From Victivallales bacterium (GTDB lineage: Bacteria; Verrucomicrobiota; Lentisphaeria; Oligosphaerales; Oligosphaeraceae), in contig JAFZAB010000026.1 in assembly GCA_017548425.1 (NCBI GenBank), positions 1 to 37,510 of the forward strand: DNA of 37,510 bases, in the 5' to 3' direction. This document shows positions 1 to 8,086 of this stretch, one piece after another; position 1 is the stretch's first letter, and each line of letters opens with the position of its first letter. The notes beneath the pieces are model-generated. The model did not search any database, was not told the DNA's origin, and worked only from the letters and a program-made list of their open reading frames with translations. The position numbers and the translations under genes are program-made.

Positions 1-2
1 AT

Positions 3-78
3 GCGGGCGTAGCTCAGTTGGTAGAGCGCCACCTTGCCAAGGTGGCTGTCGACGGTTCGAGTCCGTTCGCCCGCTCCA
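3..78 (+). tRNA. tRNA-Gly (anticodon GCC), copy 1
   Basis: A complete cloverleaf is visible. The 7-bp acceptor stem GCGGGCG/CGCCCGC is followed by T and an encoded CCA. The D arm is GCTC...GAGC. The anticodon stem CCACC/GGTGG encloses the loop TTGCCAA, giving anticodon GCC (glycine, GGC/GGU codons). The T arm contains TTCGAGT. An identical second copy follows after 11 nt, so the two are probably co-transcribed and processed from one precursor. Confidence 0.97.
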
Positions 79-89
79 TTTCATAAGAT

Positions 90-165
90 GCGGGCGTAGC
101 TCAGTTGGTAGAGCGCCACCTTGCCAAGGTGGCTGTCGACGGTTCGAGTCCGTTCGCCCGCTCCA
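90..165 (+). tRNA. tRNA-Gly (anticodon GCC), copy 2
   Basis: This is an exact copy of the preceding tRNA, including the encoded CCA and the AT just before the 5' end, which points to a recent tandem duplication. Anticodon GCC lies in the loop TTGCCAA. A strong hairpin with a T-tract follows about 10 nt downstream and would end the tRNA transcript. Confidence 0.97.
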
Positions 166-174
166 TCCCTCCAG

Positions 175-205
175 ACGGCGGTTCAAAAATGAACCGCCGT
201 TTTTT
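175..205 (+). terminator. Rho-independent terminator after the tRNA pair
   Basis: A perfect 10-bp stem, ACGGCGGTTC/GAACCGCCGT, encloses the 6-nt loop AAAAAT and is followed by a run of T. It separates the tRNA transcript from the rhamnose-isomerase operon. Confidence 0.93.
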
Positions 206-334
206 ATTGCCAGTATTTACCCCGCCAGCCGCCGTCTTTTCTTGACTTTTGCCAATTTTCCTTTAAAGTTCTTTATTTAATATATTGTATTCGGATAATC
301 CGTGGACTCACCCTTCAAACAGGAAAACCACAAC

Positions 335-1660
335 ATGAATCTTTCATCATTCGATGCCTCCCTCCGCCGCGCCGAACTGACATCGCTTGCGGCCTCCACG
401 TCGTTCCCGCCGGAAAACGACCGCGTCAACATGCACATCCATACCTTCTTCTCCTACAACGGCGAAGGCTGGTCACCCTCCCAGATCGCCTATGAGATGA
501 AGAAGCTCGGACTCTATTCCGCCGCCATCTGCGATTTCGATGTCCTGCAGGGCATGGACGAATTTCTCGCCGCGGGCGACATCTTGCAGCTTCGCACCGC
601 CGTCGGCTTCGAATCACGCGTTTTCTTCAAAGAATATGCAAACGTCGATATCAACTCCCCCGGCGAAGCGGGCGTCTTCTATTTCATGGGCTTCGGCTTC
701 GTGAAAAAGCCCGCCAAAGGCTCGCAGGCGGAGAAAATTCTTGCGGACATGCTGGAACGTTCCCATTCCCGCAACCGTGCTGTCATCGCGCGAATCAACG
801 CCAAATTGGACGCGTTCCAATTGGATTATGACAAAGATGTCCTGCCGATCACGCCGGAAGGCAATGCGACGGAACGCCACATCTGCGTCGCTTTCTACGA
901 AAAGTCGCTGAAAGTTCTCGGCTCTCCTGAAAAAGCCGCCGAATTCTGGGCCCGTATCTTCAATGCAAAATTGGAAGACATGATGGCTAAGATCAACAAC
1001 GCCAACGCTTTCACGGATCTGCTCCGCTCCAAGCTCATCAAACGCGGCGGCATCGGCTACCAGCAGCCGGACGACAAGACGTTCCCCGCCCTCGACACCG
1101 TCATCAGCATGATTCGTGAATGCCGCGCCATTCCAATGACCGCCTGGCTCGACGGCGACACGGAAGGCGAAGCGGATCCATACGCCCAGTTGAAACTGTT
1201 GAAAGACAAAGGCGTCGCCGCCGTCAACATCATTCCGGACCGCAACTGGAATTTCAAGGATCCGGAAGTTGCCGCCCACAAAGCCGCCAATTTGGACAAA
1301 TATGTTGAAGCCGCTCTCGCTCTGGATCTGCCCATCAACGTCGGAACGGAAGGCAACAAGCCCGGCCAGCGTCTCGTCGATGATTTTGACGCTCCCGCCC
1401 TCAAGAAGCACCACAAGACCTTCCTGAAAGGCGCGCAGATGATGGTCGGCCATACACGCCTTCTCCGCTTCGCGGATCTCTCCTTCATTGACGAAAAAGC
1501 GGACAAGATGTTCAAATCCACCGCTGAGAAGATTGATTTCTTCGCGTCCGTCGGTGCCCTTCCCGCCCCTGATCTCGTCGCCATCGAGATTCTCAAGCAT
1601 CAGGATGCCGCCAAGAATTTCGATTTCATCAAAGCCGCCGCCATGCACGGCAGCTGGTGA
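335..1660 (+). CDS. PHP-domain protein upstream of rhamnose isomerase
   Basis: This 441-residue protein has an N-terminal PHP-like metal-dependent phosphoesterase domain. The HxH motif is visible as MHIHTFFSY (about residues 34-42), followed by ICDFDVLQG (about 65-73) and VGFESRVF, which supplies a Glu. Most PHP proteins have D-H-D in the second motif; here it is D-F-D, so the metal site is altered or partly lost. The C-terminal half holds further candidate ligands (for example MVGHTRLLRF) and no domain I recognise. I chose the ATG at 335 because AGGA lies about 10 nt upstream; a GTG at 302 would add 11 residues with no better signal. The gene lies 60 nt before rhaA on the same strand, which suggests a role near deoxysugar metabolism, but the substrate is unknown. 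Confidence 0.75.
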   Translation: MNLSSFDASLRRAELTSLAASTSFPPENDRVNMHIHTFFSYNGEGWSPSQIAYEMKKLGLYSAAICDFDVLQGMDEFLAAGDILQLRTAVGFESRVFFKEYANVDINSPGEAGVFYFMGFGFVKKPAKGSQAEKILADMLERSHSRNRAVIARINAKLDAFQLDYDKDVLPITPEGNATERHICVAFYEKSLKVLGSPEKAAEFWARIFNAKLEDMMAKINNANAFTDLLRSKLIKRGGIGYQQPDDKTFPALDTVISMIRECRAIPMTAWLDGDTEGEADPYAQLKLLKDKGVAAVNIIPDRNWNFKDPEVAAHKAANLDKYVEAALALDLPINVGTEGNKPGQRLVDDFDAPALKKHHKTFLKGAQMMVGHTRLLRFADLSFIDEKADKMFKSTAEKIDFFASVGALPAPDLVAIEILKHQDAAKNFDFIKAAAMHGSW

Positions 1661-1720
1661 TTCATTCTACGCAAATTACTCGAATTTAACAATATTCAAC
1701 ATTCACCAACAGGAGTAAAC

Positions 1721-2998
1721 ATGTTCCAGTATCTTACCCCCGAAATCATCCAGAAACGCTATGACTGCGCGAAAGCCTTCTACAAGACCATCGGTGTTGA
1801 CACGGATGCCGCGTTGACCACGCTCGCCAATACCGCCATCTCCCTCCACTGCTGGCAGGGCGACGATGTGAAAGGCTTCGAAGTCCATGACGAATCCGTC
1901 TCAGGCGGCGGCATCATGGCCATCGGCAACTACCCAGGCCCCGCCTTCACGGCGGACATGCTCCGCAAAGACGCCGAAAAGGCCTTCTCGCTCATCCCCG
2001 GCAAGAAGCGTTTCAACCTCCACGCCATTTACGCGGAAACCAATGGCAAAGTCGTTGACCGCGACCAGATCGGCCCAGAGCATTTCGCCAACTGGATGAA
2101 GTGGTCGAAAGACAACGGCATTCCGCTCGACTTCAACCCCACGTTCTTCGCGCATCCGCTTGCGAATGATGGTTATACGCTCTCCCATGCCAACGACGAC
2201 ATCCGCAACTTCTGGATCCGTCATGACAAATGCTGCCGCCGCATCGCCGAAGCCATGGGCAAGAACCAAGGCTGCGCATGCGTCGTCAACCACTGGATTC
2301 CCGATGGAGCGAAAGACCAGCCTGTTGACCGTTGGGCGCCCCGCAAACGCCTCATCGAGGCCTATGACGAAATCTTCGCCGAAAAGATCGACGAAAAATA
2401 CTGCAAAGACGGCGTCGAATGCAAACTCTTCGGCCTTGGCTCAGAAGACTATGTCGTCGGTTCCCATGAATTCTACATGGGCTACGCCATGACGCATCCG
2501 CAGATGCTCACGCTGGACATGGGCCACTTCCATCCCACGGAAAACATCTACGACAAGATTTCCTCCATCTTGCTCTACAAGCCGGAACTCCTTCTCCACG
2601 TCTCCCGCGGCATCCGTTGGGATTCCGACCACGTCGTCATCCTCAACGACGACCTCCGCTGCCTCTTCCAGCAGATCGTCCGCGGCGGCGCTCTGAGCCG
2701 CGTCAACATCGCTCTCGACTTCTTTGACGCGTCCATCAACCGCGTCGGCGCATGGACTATCGGCACACGCGCCACCCAGAAGGCTCTGCTCAGCGCTCTC
2801 GTCGAACCCACGCAGATTCTGCTCAACTTCGAAAACGACGGCGACGGCGCCATGAAGCTCGCCCTCCTCGAAGAGCTCAAGACGGCTCCCGTCGGCGACG
2901 TCTGGAACATGTTCTGCCTGCAGCAGGGCGTTCCCGCCGGTTCCGCCTGGATCGACGAACTCATCGACTTCGACCGTAGAGTCATCAAGACCCGCTAA
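1721..2998 (+). CDS. rhaA: L-rhamnose isomerase
   Basis: RhaA interconverts L-rhamnose and L-rhamnulose in the cytoplasm, the first step of rhamnose catabolism. The 425-residue product has the usual family length and strong signature blocks: SLHCWQGDDVKGFEV near the N terminus, then SHEFYMGYAM, LTLDMGHFHPTENIYDKIS, LLLHVSRGIRWDSDHVV and ALDFFDASINRVGAW. These contain the His, Glu and Asp ligands of the two-metal site as known from the E. coli enzyme. An SD sequence AGGAG precedes the ATG. No rhamnulokinase, aldolase or transporter lies beside it; the upstream neighbour is a PHP protein and the downstream one an ACT protein, so the rest of the pathway is outside the window. Confidence 0.96.
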   Translation: MFQYLTPEIIQKRYDCAKAFYKTIGVDTDAALTTLANTAISLHCWQGDDVKGFEVHDESVSGGGIMAIGNYPGPAFTADMLRKDAEKAFSLIPGKKRFNLHAIYAETNGKVVDRDQIGPEHFANWMKWSKDNGIPLDFNPTFFAHPLANDGYTLSHANDDIRNFWIRHDKCCRRIAEAMGKNQGCACVVNHWIPDGAKDQPVDRWAPRKRLIEAYDEIFAEKIDEKYCKDGVECKLFGLGSEDYVVGSHEFYMGYAMTHPQMLTLDMGHFHPTENIYDKISSILLYKPELLLHVSRGIRWDSDHVVILNDDLRCLFQQIVRGGALSRVNIALDFFDASINRVGAWTIGTRATQKALLSALVEPTQILLNFENDGDGAMKLALLEELKTAPVGDVWNMFCLQQGVPAGSAWIDELIDFDRRVIKTR

Positions 2999-3012
2999 TT
3001 TTCTGGTAAACC

Positions 3013-3558
3013 ATGAATTACGTCATTTCAGTCATGTTCAAGGATCGCGTCGGCATCATTGCCGACGTGACATCCGCCATCAAGAAAATCGGCGGAAATC
3101 TTGAAGATCTGAGCCAGACCGTCATGCGCGGATATTTCACCATGCTCCTTCTGGCCGCGTTTCCCGAAGGGACGGATGTGAAGCACATCCAGGACGCCTT
3201 CCACGCGGTCAAAGGGCTGGAGAATTTCGAAATCGGCATCGTCCCGTTCGAACAGGACGACGAAGCCATCGCCGCTGAATCGGAAGACCAGGACCTTTAT
3301 GTTCTGACGGCTTCCGGACCAGACGCGCCCGGCCTCGTCGCATCCGTCGCGGAATACCTCCGCCAGAAATCCATCAACATCGTGGACTTGACGACAAAAC
3401 TCTCGCAAGGCCAATATATTATGATGTTTCTCGTCAAGCTTCCGCCAAAAACGGATGTCGGCAAGCTGAAACGGTCGCTCCAGATTGCGACGGCGGAAAT
3501 CGGCCTCAAGACGGAACTTCGCCATCAGGCCCTCTTCAAGAAGACCAACGAAATCTGA
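3013..3558 (+). CDS. Double ACT-domain protein (GcvR-like)
   Basis: The 181-residue protein consists of two ACT domains. The first (about residues 1-80) has FKDRVGIIADVTSAIKKIGGN, the typical start of an ACT fold with the ligand-binding glycine. The second (about 92-175) has TASGPDAPGLVASVAEYL. This architecture matches the GcvR family and related ACT-only proteins, which bind small molecules such as amino acids and regulate partner proteins; there is no DNA-binding or catalytic domain. The start is 14 nt after the rhaA stop with no clear SD, so it is probably translated from the same mRNA. A shared terminator follows. The ligand and partner cannot be told from sequence. Confidence 0.85.
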   Translation: MNYVISVMFKDRVGIIADVTSAIKKIGGNLEDLSQTVMRGYFTMLLLAAFPEGTDVKHIQDAFHAVKGLENFEIGIVPFEQDDEAIAAESEDQDLYVLTASGPDAPGLVASVAEYLRQKSINIVDLTTKLSQGQYIMMFLVKLPPKTDVGKLKRSLQIATAEIGLKTELRHQALFKKTNEI

Positions 3559-3582
3559 ACGTTCCAACACATTGAAAATCAA

Positions 3583-3612
3583 CAAGGCGCAGTCTTTTTC
3601 GACTGCGCCTTG
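3583..3612. terminator. Bidirectional terminator between converging operons
   Basis: A perfect 12-bp stem, CAAGGCGCAGTC/GACTGCGCCTTG, has the 6-nt loop TTTTTC. It lies between the stop of the ACT gene (+) and the stop of the YbbR gene (-). The flanks are only moderately T-rich (CTTGTATC on +, TTGATTTTC on -), but the position and stem strength support use in both directions. Confidence 0.85.
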
Positions 3613-3627
3613 CTTGTATCTACATTA

Positions 3628-4800
3628 TTACTTTCCATCAGGAGCAGGCGGCTTGTCATCTGTAGGGGCTTGATGCGGAGCATCTTCAGCCGTTCCAGCC
3701 TTCACACCGTCATGAGGCTTTTCCGCTGGCGGAGCGGACTGCGGCACCATGCCGCCTTTCGATGTCGCCTTGCCGTCTTCCGCGACTGGCTCCGCTTCAT
3801 CGGCGGCAGGCTTCGCCGCCGCCGTTTCGCGCTTCGTCAGCACGATGTCATGGATGACATCCGGATCGACTTTCACGACTTCCACGCCGTTCGGAAGGCC
3901 GCCCACCAATACTTTACGGCTCCACGGTCCAACGTCGTTGACATCGGACAAATCCAAAAACACGCGCAGCGGCGAATTCACGGCTTTCAGTTCCGCCATG
4001 TCGTTCACGGAACCGTGAAGACGCACCGTCACATTCGGAAGACTCACCGACCCCAGAGCCAAATCCGTGTTCGGCGGCAACAGGAGATGAGGCGTTAGCT
4101 TCTCAAAATCATGTTCTTCCATGATCTGCTTTTCGACGCTAACGGAAACCTCTTGCGGTGTAATGGTCAGGCTGGAATGATCCGGATTGTCAACCTGCAA
4201 ACGAACGGTCGAACCGAACGGCATGCTCAAATCAGGCTCCTTCAACGTCAACGCCTGCAAATTGCGCACAATCCGCGATGGACCGCGCACTTTCACACGG
4301 GCCGGTTGCGGCGTCAGAAAACGAACCAAATCGCCATTCGGTTTAATCTTGCTCGGAACATGCGCGATGCCAATCCACGTCTCCACGATTTCATCGGCCG
4401 TCACGCGAATTTTCGACGGTTGCATCTCCTTCAACGTCACGCCCGCCGGCTTCTTGACGACTTCCAATTGCTCTTTTCCAAACTCCAATGTGACCGTCCC
4501 CTTTACGCTGTCGGGCATGCTCACTTGAAATTCGTAGGACGACGCCAACATCCAGTTCGCATCAATGTCGTTTCCACGGAACTGGACGACAAAATCACGA
4601 ATCTGCTCCGTTGAGTTCATGATCTGCATCTTGTTCTGGTCGTAGGAGATATGAACAGGAACGCCAGACACGATCTGACGATCCGTCACCCGCACGTTAA
4701 TCCATGTCCACACATATATCGCCAACGCAAGCGCACCGAGCCGCCGCCAGATGTCGGACATGAATCGCCGTTTAGCACGTTTGAAGCTTTCTATGATCAT
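3628..4800 (-). CDS. cdaR: YbbR-domain protein, likely CdaA regulator
   Basis: This 390-residue membrane-anchored protein has one N-terminal transmembrane helix (about residues 18-36, in LGALALAIYVWTWINV) followed by several YbbR-type beta repeats. Examples are VSGVPVHISYDQNK, the PAGVTLKEMQPSKIRVTADE stretch, and PARVKVRGPSRIV. From about residue 325 the tail is Ala/Pro/Glu/Lys-rich and probably disordered. In Firmicutes, YbbR proteins (CdaR) bind and modulate the membrane diadenylate cyclase CdaA. Here the gene starts 9 nt after the stop of cdaA on the same strand, which supports the same partnership. GlmM, the third usual member in Firmicutes, is absent from the cluster. Confidence 0.88.
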   Translation of the reverse strand: MIIESFKRAKRRFMSDIWRRLGALALAIYVWTWINVRVTDRQIVSGVPVHISYDQNKMQIMNSTEQIRDFVVQFRGNDIDANWMLASSYEFQVSMPDSVKGTVTLEFGKEQLEVVKKPAGVTLKEMQPSKIRVTADEIVETWIGIAHVPSKIKPNGDLVRFLTPQPARVKVRGPSRIVRNLQALTLKEPDLSMPFGSTVRLQVDNPDHSSLTITPQEVSVSVEKQIMEEHDFEKLTPHLLLPPNTDLALGSVSLPNVTVRLHGSVNDMAELKAVNSPLRVFLDLSDVNDVGPWSRKVLVGGLPNGVEVVKVDPDVIHDIVLTKRETAAAKPAADEAEPVAEDGKATSKGGMVPQSAPPAEKPHDGVKAGTAEDAPHQAPTDDKPPAPDGK

Positions 4801-4809
4801 GCGTCCGCC

Positions 4810-5703
4810 CTATTTGTTCTTTGGCTTCTTCTTCATCAATCCGAGATTCCGCCGTATCTGCTGCCCCATGTTCAGGAGGCAGTGGTACAGCTCCATCAAT
4901 ATCGGATAATCCTCTTCAGCCGTCACGACATGCAAGTTCTGGTTCATCAGCTTCCGCATGCGCTCCGGATCACTGCCAATTTCGGTCATCTTCCCGTTGT
5001 AGGCCAGACTGATACGGCCTGTTTCCTCCGAAACGACTAGCACGACGGCATCGCTTTGTTCACTCAACCCAAGAGCCGCCTGATGGCGCATCCCCCAACT
5101 GGAATCCTTCAAATCTTCATCCGTGTCGCACAGCGGAAACACACAGCTCGCCGCCACAATTGTATCGCCGCGGATGATAACGCCGCCGTCATGCAATGGA
5201 CTTCCTTCATAGAAGATGGTCTCCAGCAATGTGTTATCTTTGTCCAACGGCGCGTTCAGAATCTTCCCTGAATCGCAGATACCCTGCAGGCCGATTTCCT
5301 GCTCAACCGCGATCAAAGCACCCATGCGGCTTTTCGAAAGCCGCATGAGAATCGGCATCAGAATTAATGTCAGCTTCTGGTCCGTCTCGCCGTCGTTCGC
5401 CTCATGTGTCTTAATATCACGGAGTTTCGATACGTTCATCATCAGCAAAACACGCCGAATCTCCGCCTGAAATACGACAACCAAGAAGAACGGCAGATAG
5501 AAGAAAATCTGTCCGCACAACCATCCAAGTGTCTGGAGTTCAAAGAAATGCGCACTGAACTGCAGAACGATCAGCATGACGACGATCGTCACCAGCATCC
5601 GCATGCCGCGGCTACCGCGCAGAACGCGCAAGATCATGTAGAACAGGCATGCCAGCACCAGTATTTCCACTGACGCCTTTAATATGTTGCTAAAAACACC
5701 CAT
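4810..5703 (-). CDS. cdaA: Membrane diadenylate cyclase with altered signature motifs
   Basis: The 297-residue protein has the CdaA/DacA layout: three N-terminal transmembrane helices (about residues 8-25, 36-52, 60-80) and a DisA_N catalytic domain (about 95-260). CdaA joins two ATP into c-di-AMP at the membrane. The two signature motifs are recognisable but changed: SPLHDGGVII carries D172-G-G where DGA is usual, and WGMRHQAALGLSE carries R206-H-Q where RHR is usual. The rest (ETIFYEGSPL, VVSEETGRISLA) is well conserved. It sits between folP and cdaR, an order I recall from Bacteroidetes. I expect a CdaA homologue; whether it is fully active is open. Confidence 0.88.
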   Translation of the reverse strand: MGVFSNILKASVEILVLACLFYMILRVLRGSRGMRMLVTIVVMLIVLQFSAHFFELQTLGWLCGQIFFYLPFFLVVVFQAEIRRVLLMMNVSKLRDIKTHEANDGETDQKLTLILMPILMRLSKSRMGALIAVEQEIGLQGICDSGKILNAPLDKDNTLLETIFYEGSPLHDGGVIIRGDTIVAASCVFPLCDTDEDLKDSSWGMRHQAALGLSEQSDAVVLVVSEETGRISLAYNGKMTEIGSDPERMRKLMNQNLHVVTAEEDYPILMELYHCLLNMGQQIRRNLGLMKKKPKNK

Positions 5704-5723
5704 GCTCTTGATTCCGTTTTTCT

Positions 5724-5750
5724 ATAAGCCATAAGCCATAAGCCATAAGC
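5724..5750. repeat. 7-bp tandem repeat (ATAAGCC)n
   Basis: About 3.9 copies of the heptamer ATAAGCC lie in the 49-nt gap between folP and cdaA. The same heptamer family recurs at 11115-11154. No gene or hairpin explains it. Confidence 0.9.
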
Positions 5751-5752
5751 GT

Positions 5753-6598
5753 TCAAGCCTTTATGGCTTGAACCACCCTCACCGCGTCGCGCATTTCCGC
5801 CACGTCATGGACACGAACCACGTCCGCGCCCAGCCATGCGCCGATTGAGACGGCGGCGGCTGTCCCCCAACGGCGATTCATCGGTTCCGGCTCATCCAAG
5901 ATTCTTCCTATGAAAGACTTGCGGGATGGTCCCAACAAGACTGGATAGCCTAATTCACGATAGTAGTCCGTATGGCGGATGATCGCGAGATTCTGCTCAT
6001 GCGTCTTGGCGAATCCAATGCCCGGATCCGTCATGAAATGCGAAGCATCCAATCCGCTGGCCTCTTCCGCCAAATGGATCCGCTCCAACAGGTAGTGGCC
6101 AATTTCATAGGCAGCCGCGTCCGCGTCCTCAGGAAGACCTTCGCGCCAATGCATCAGCATGGCTCCCGCTCCCGTTTTCCGCAGCAAATCCGTCATCACA
6201 TCGAAATCACGTTCAAAGCCGCACACGTCGTTCACAATCACGGCTCCCGCCTTGACGGCCGCGACGGCGACCGCCCCCTTGCTCGTGTCAATGCTGATTG
6301 GAACATCCGTCTGGCGGCTCAACTCTTCTATCACGGGAACGACGCGGCGCATCTCTTCATCCGCCGCCACGGGCGTGTGGCCTGGCCGTGTCGATTCACC
6401 GCCGATATCCAAAATCTCCGCGCCGTCAGCGACCATTTTCAAGCCATGTTCGACCGCCACATCCACATCCACATACCGCCCGCCGTCCGAAAACGAATCA
6501 GGCGTCACGTTCAATATTCCCATGATACGCGAACTGCCATCGCACAGGATTTCCTTGTCGCAGCATTTGAATTGATATGAAATCACATTACTCATCAA
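5753..6598 (-). CDS. folP: Dihydropteroate synthase
   Basis: FolP condenses p-aminobenzoate with 6-hydroxymethyl-dihydropterin pyrophosphate to make dihydropteroate in folate synthesis. The 281-residue protein has the family hallmarks: GILNVTPDSFSDGGRY (about residues 27-42), LDIGGESTRPG, ISIDTSKGAVA, IVNDVCG, MHWREG, DPGIGFAKTHEQNLA and LLGPSRKSFIG. It is a full-length TIM barrel. The ATG at 6598 is immediately followed by a second ATG and either could be used. It is first of three genes (folP-cdaA-cdaR) reading leftward. Downstream MetH uses the folate cofactor but is a separate, divergent unit. Confidence 0.96.
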   Translation of the reverse strand: MMSNVISYQFKCCDKEILCDGSSRIMGILNVTPDSFSDGGRYVDVDVAVEHGLKMVADGAEILDIGGESTRPGHTPVAADEEMRRVVPVIEELSRQTDVPISIDTSKGAVAVAAVKAGAVIVNDVCGFERDFDVMTDLLRKTGAGAMLMHWREGLPEDADAAAYEIGHYLLERIHLAEEASGLDASHFMTDPGIGFAKTHEQNLAIIRHTDYYRELGYPVLLGPSRKSFIGRILDEPEPMNRRWGTAAAVSIGAWLGADVVRVHDVAEMRDAVRVVQAIKA

Positions 6599-6765
6599 TG
6601 ATTCTACCGCCGTTTTCTAGCATTTCCGCTTTTTTATATTATCTTTTATGGTTTATCTAAAATAATCCTTTTACCTTTTATTTAAAGTCCAACCAATGCT
6701 TTTTTATCCATAATCGTGTTCTTTCACAGCTCCCAGACGCCTTTTCATCCAATCCAACCGCCTTC
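6599..6765. other. AT-rich divergent intergenic region
   Basis: These 167 nt separate folP (-) from the PIN-PhoH gene (+) and must hold the promoters for both. The middle is strongly AT-rich (around 6630-6715). I could not find a convincing -35/-10 pair with normal spacing on either strand, nor a riboswitch-like fold. Confidence 0.5.
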
Positions 6766-8058
6766 ATGTTAATTCTCGACACCAACGTCCTGCTGTTCGA
6801 CCCGCAGGCAATTCATCATTTTCCAGAGACGGAGCTCCTCATACCGCTCGCCGTCGTGGAGGAAATCGACCGTTTCAAGCATGACAATACCGAAACGGGC
6901 CGCAATGCACGCCAACTCGCCATCGAAATCGACAAGTTGCGCGCTTCCGGCTCTCTTCGCGACGGTGTCACGCTGCCCAACGGCGCCACGTTGAAAATCG
7001 TCGGCGACGATTCACTAGACGCACGGCATGACCGTGATGCGTCAGACGCCATCCTCCGCCTCGCCGCCAAGCTCATGCAGGAGCATGCGGACGACATAGC
7101 CCCCGCGATTGTCACGAAAAATGTGAATCTGCGCGTCAAGGCGGACGCTCTCGGTCTCATTGCAAAAGATTATGCGCAAGGTCCTGTGCGCGATACAGAT
7201 ACGCTAAAAGGCTGGCATATCAAAGATTTCGACGCATCGGCCATCGTCGCGTTGAAAAACGGCAATCCACTTCCCGCCGCCAAACTCAAATTACAGCCCA
7301 ACGAATACGTTTTCGCCCGTGAAAAAGGCAATCCGAAAAATGCTACTTGCGCACGCTTCTTCGCACAGACCAACGAGTTATGGCCGCTGGAAACAGGCAA
7401 CACGGTTTGCTGCGGCATCCGTCCGCTCAATCTCGAGCAAGTTTTCTCTTTCGACGCCCTCTTGGACGAACGAATCAAACTCGTCACGCTTGCCGGCAAG
7501 GCAGGAACTGGCAAGACGCTTCTCGCCATCGCCGCTGGCCTCCAGCAGGTCTTCGGCGACAATCGCTATCAGAAACTAATCGTCTTCCGCCCTACCATGC
7601 CTGTCAGCCGCGATCTCGGCTACCTTCCAGGCGACCTCTCCGAAAAGATGAAGCCATGGATGCAGCCCGTCTATGACGCCCTCGAATTCATCCGCAGCCA
7701 AGACCGCCGCATGCCGGCGAGAACGCTGCCAAACGATGTGATGACCTGTTCCGAAATATCTGTCGAACCGCTGACCTACATCCGCGGCCGCAGCATTCCG
7801 AACCAATTCATCATCATCGACGAAGCCCAGAATCTGACACCGTTGGAAGTGAAAACCGCCATCACACGCGTCGGCAACGGCAGTAAAATCATTCTCACGG
7901 GAGATCCCGCACAGATCGACAATCCATATGTCGACGCCCATTCAAACGGCCTCACGCAACTGGTGGACAAGTTCCTCCCGTCGCCTCTTTCGGCCCATCT
8001 CACGCTCATGAAAGGCGAACGCTCCGAGCTCGCCGAAACCGCCTCAACACTTCTCTAA
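6766..8058 (+). CDS. PIN-PhoH fusion ATPase (YlaK/PhoH2 family)
   Basis: The 430-residue protein fuses a PIN nuclease-like domain (about residues 1-140; MLILDTNVLLFDP at the N terminus, with acidic residues in VVEEIDRFK) to a PhoH P-loop ATPase (about 225-430). Walker A is GKAGTGKTLLA (about 244-254), Walker B is IIIDEAQN (about 348-355), and ILTGDPAQIDNP is a PhoH motif. Proteins of this type couple helicase-like ATP hydrolysis to RNA cleavage in the PhoH2 systems that have been studied. There is no adjacent small antitoxin gene, so this looks like the solitary chromosomal form. No SD precedes the ATG. Confidence 0.93.
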   Translation: MLILDTNVLLFDPQAIHHFPETELLIPLAVVEEIDRFKHDNTETGRNARQLAIEIDKLRASGSLRDGVTLPNGATLKIVGDDSLDARHDRDASDAILRLAAKLMQEHADDIAPAIVTKNVNLRVKADALGLIAKDYAQGPVRDTDTLKGWHIKDFDASAIVALKNGNPLPAAKLKLQPNEYVFAREKGNPKNATCARFFAQTNELWPLETGNTVCCGIRPLNLEQVFSFDALLDERIKLVTLAGKAGTGKTLLAIAAGLQQVFGDNRYQKLIVFRPTMPVSRDLGYLPGDLSEKMKPWMQPVYDALEFIRSQDRRMPARTLPNDVMTCSEISVEPLTYIRGRSIPNQFIIIDEAQNLTPLEVKTAITRVGNGSKIILTGDPAQIDNPYVDAHSNGLTQLVDKFLPSPLSAHLTLMKGERSELAETASTLL

Positions 8059-8086
8059 CTCATTATAAATCAACACGTCACCAACC

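Noticed and set aside
242..277. Possible promoters for the PHP-rhaA operon (TTGACT at 242, or TTGCCA at 249 with TTTATT)
   Set aside because: Neither gives both a good -35 and a good -10 at normal spacing; the region is AT-rich, so chance matches are likely.
614..1648. A 344-residue minus-strand frame opposite the PHP gene
   Set aside because: The antisense strand of a motif-bearing gene; the composition is Gly/Val/Phe-rich as expected from reversed codons.
8059..8086. Looked for a cobalamin or SAM riboswitch before metH
   Set aside because: Only 28 nt separate the PhoH stop and the metH start, too short for either riboswitch.
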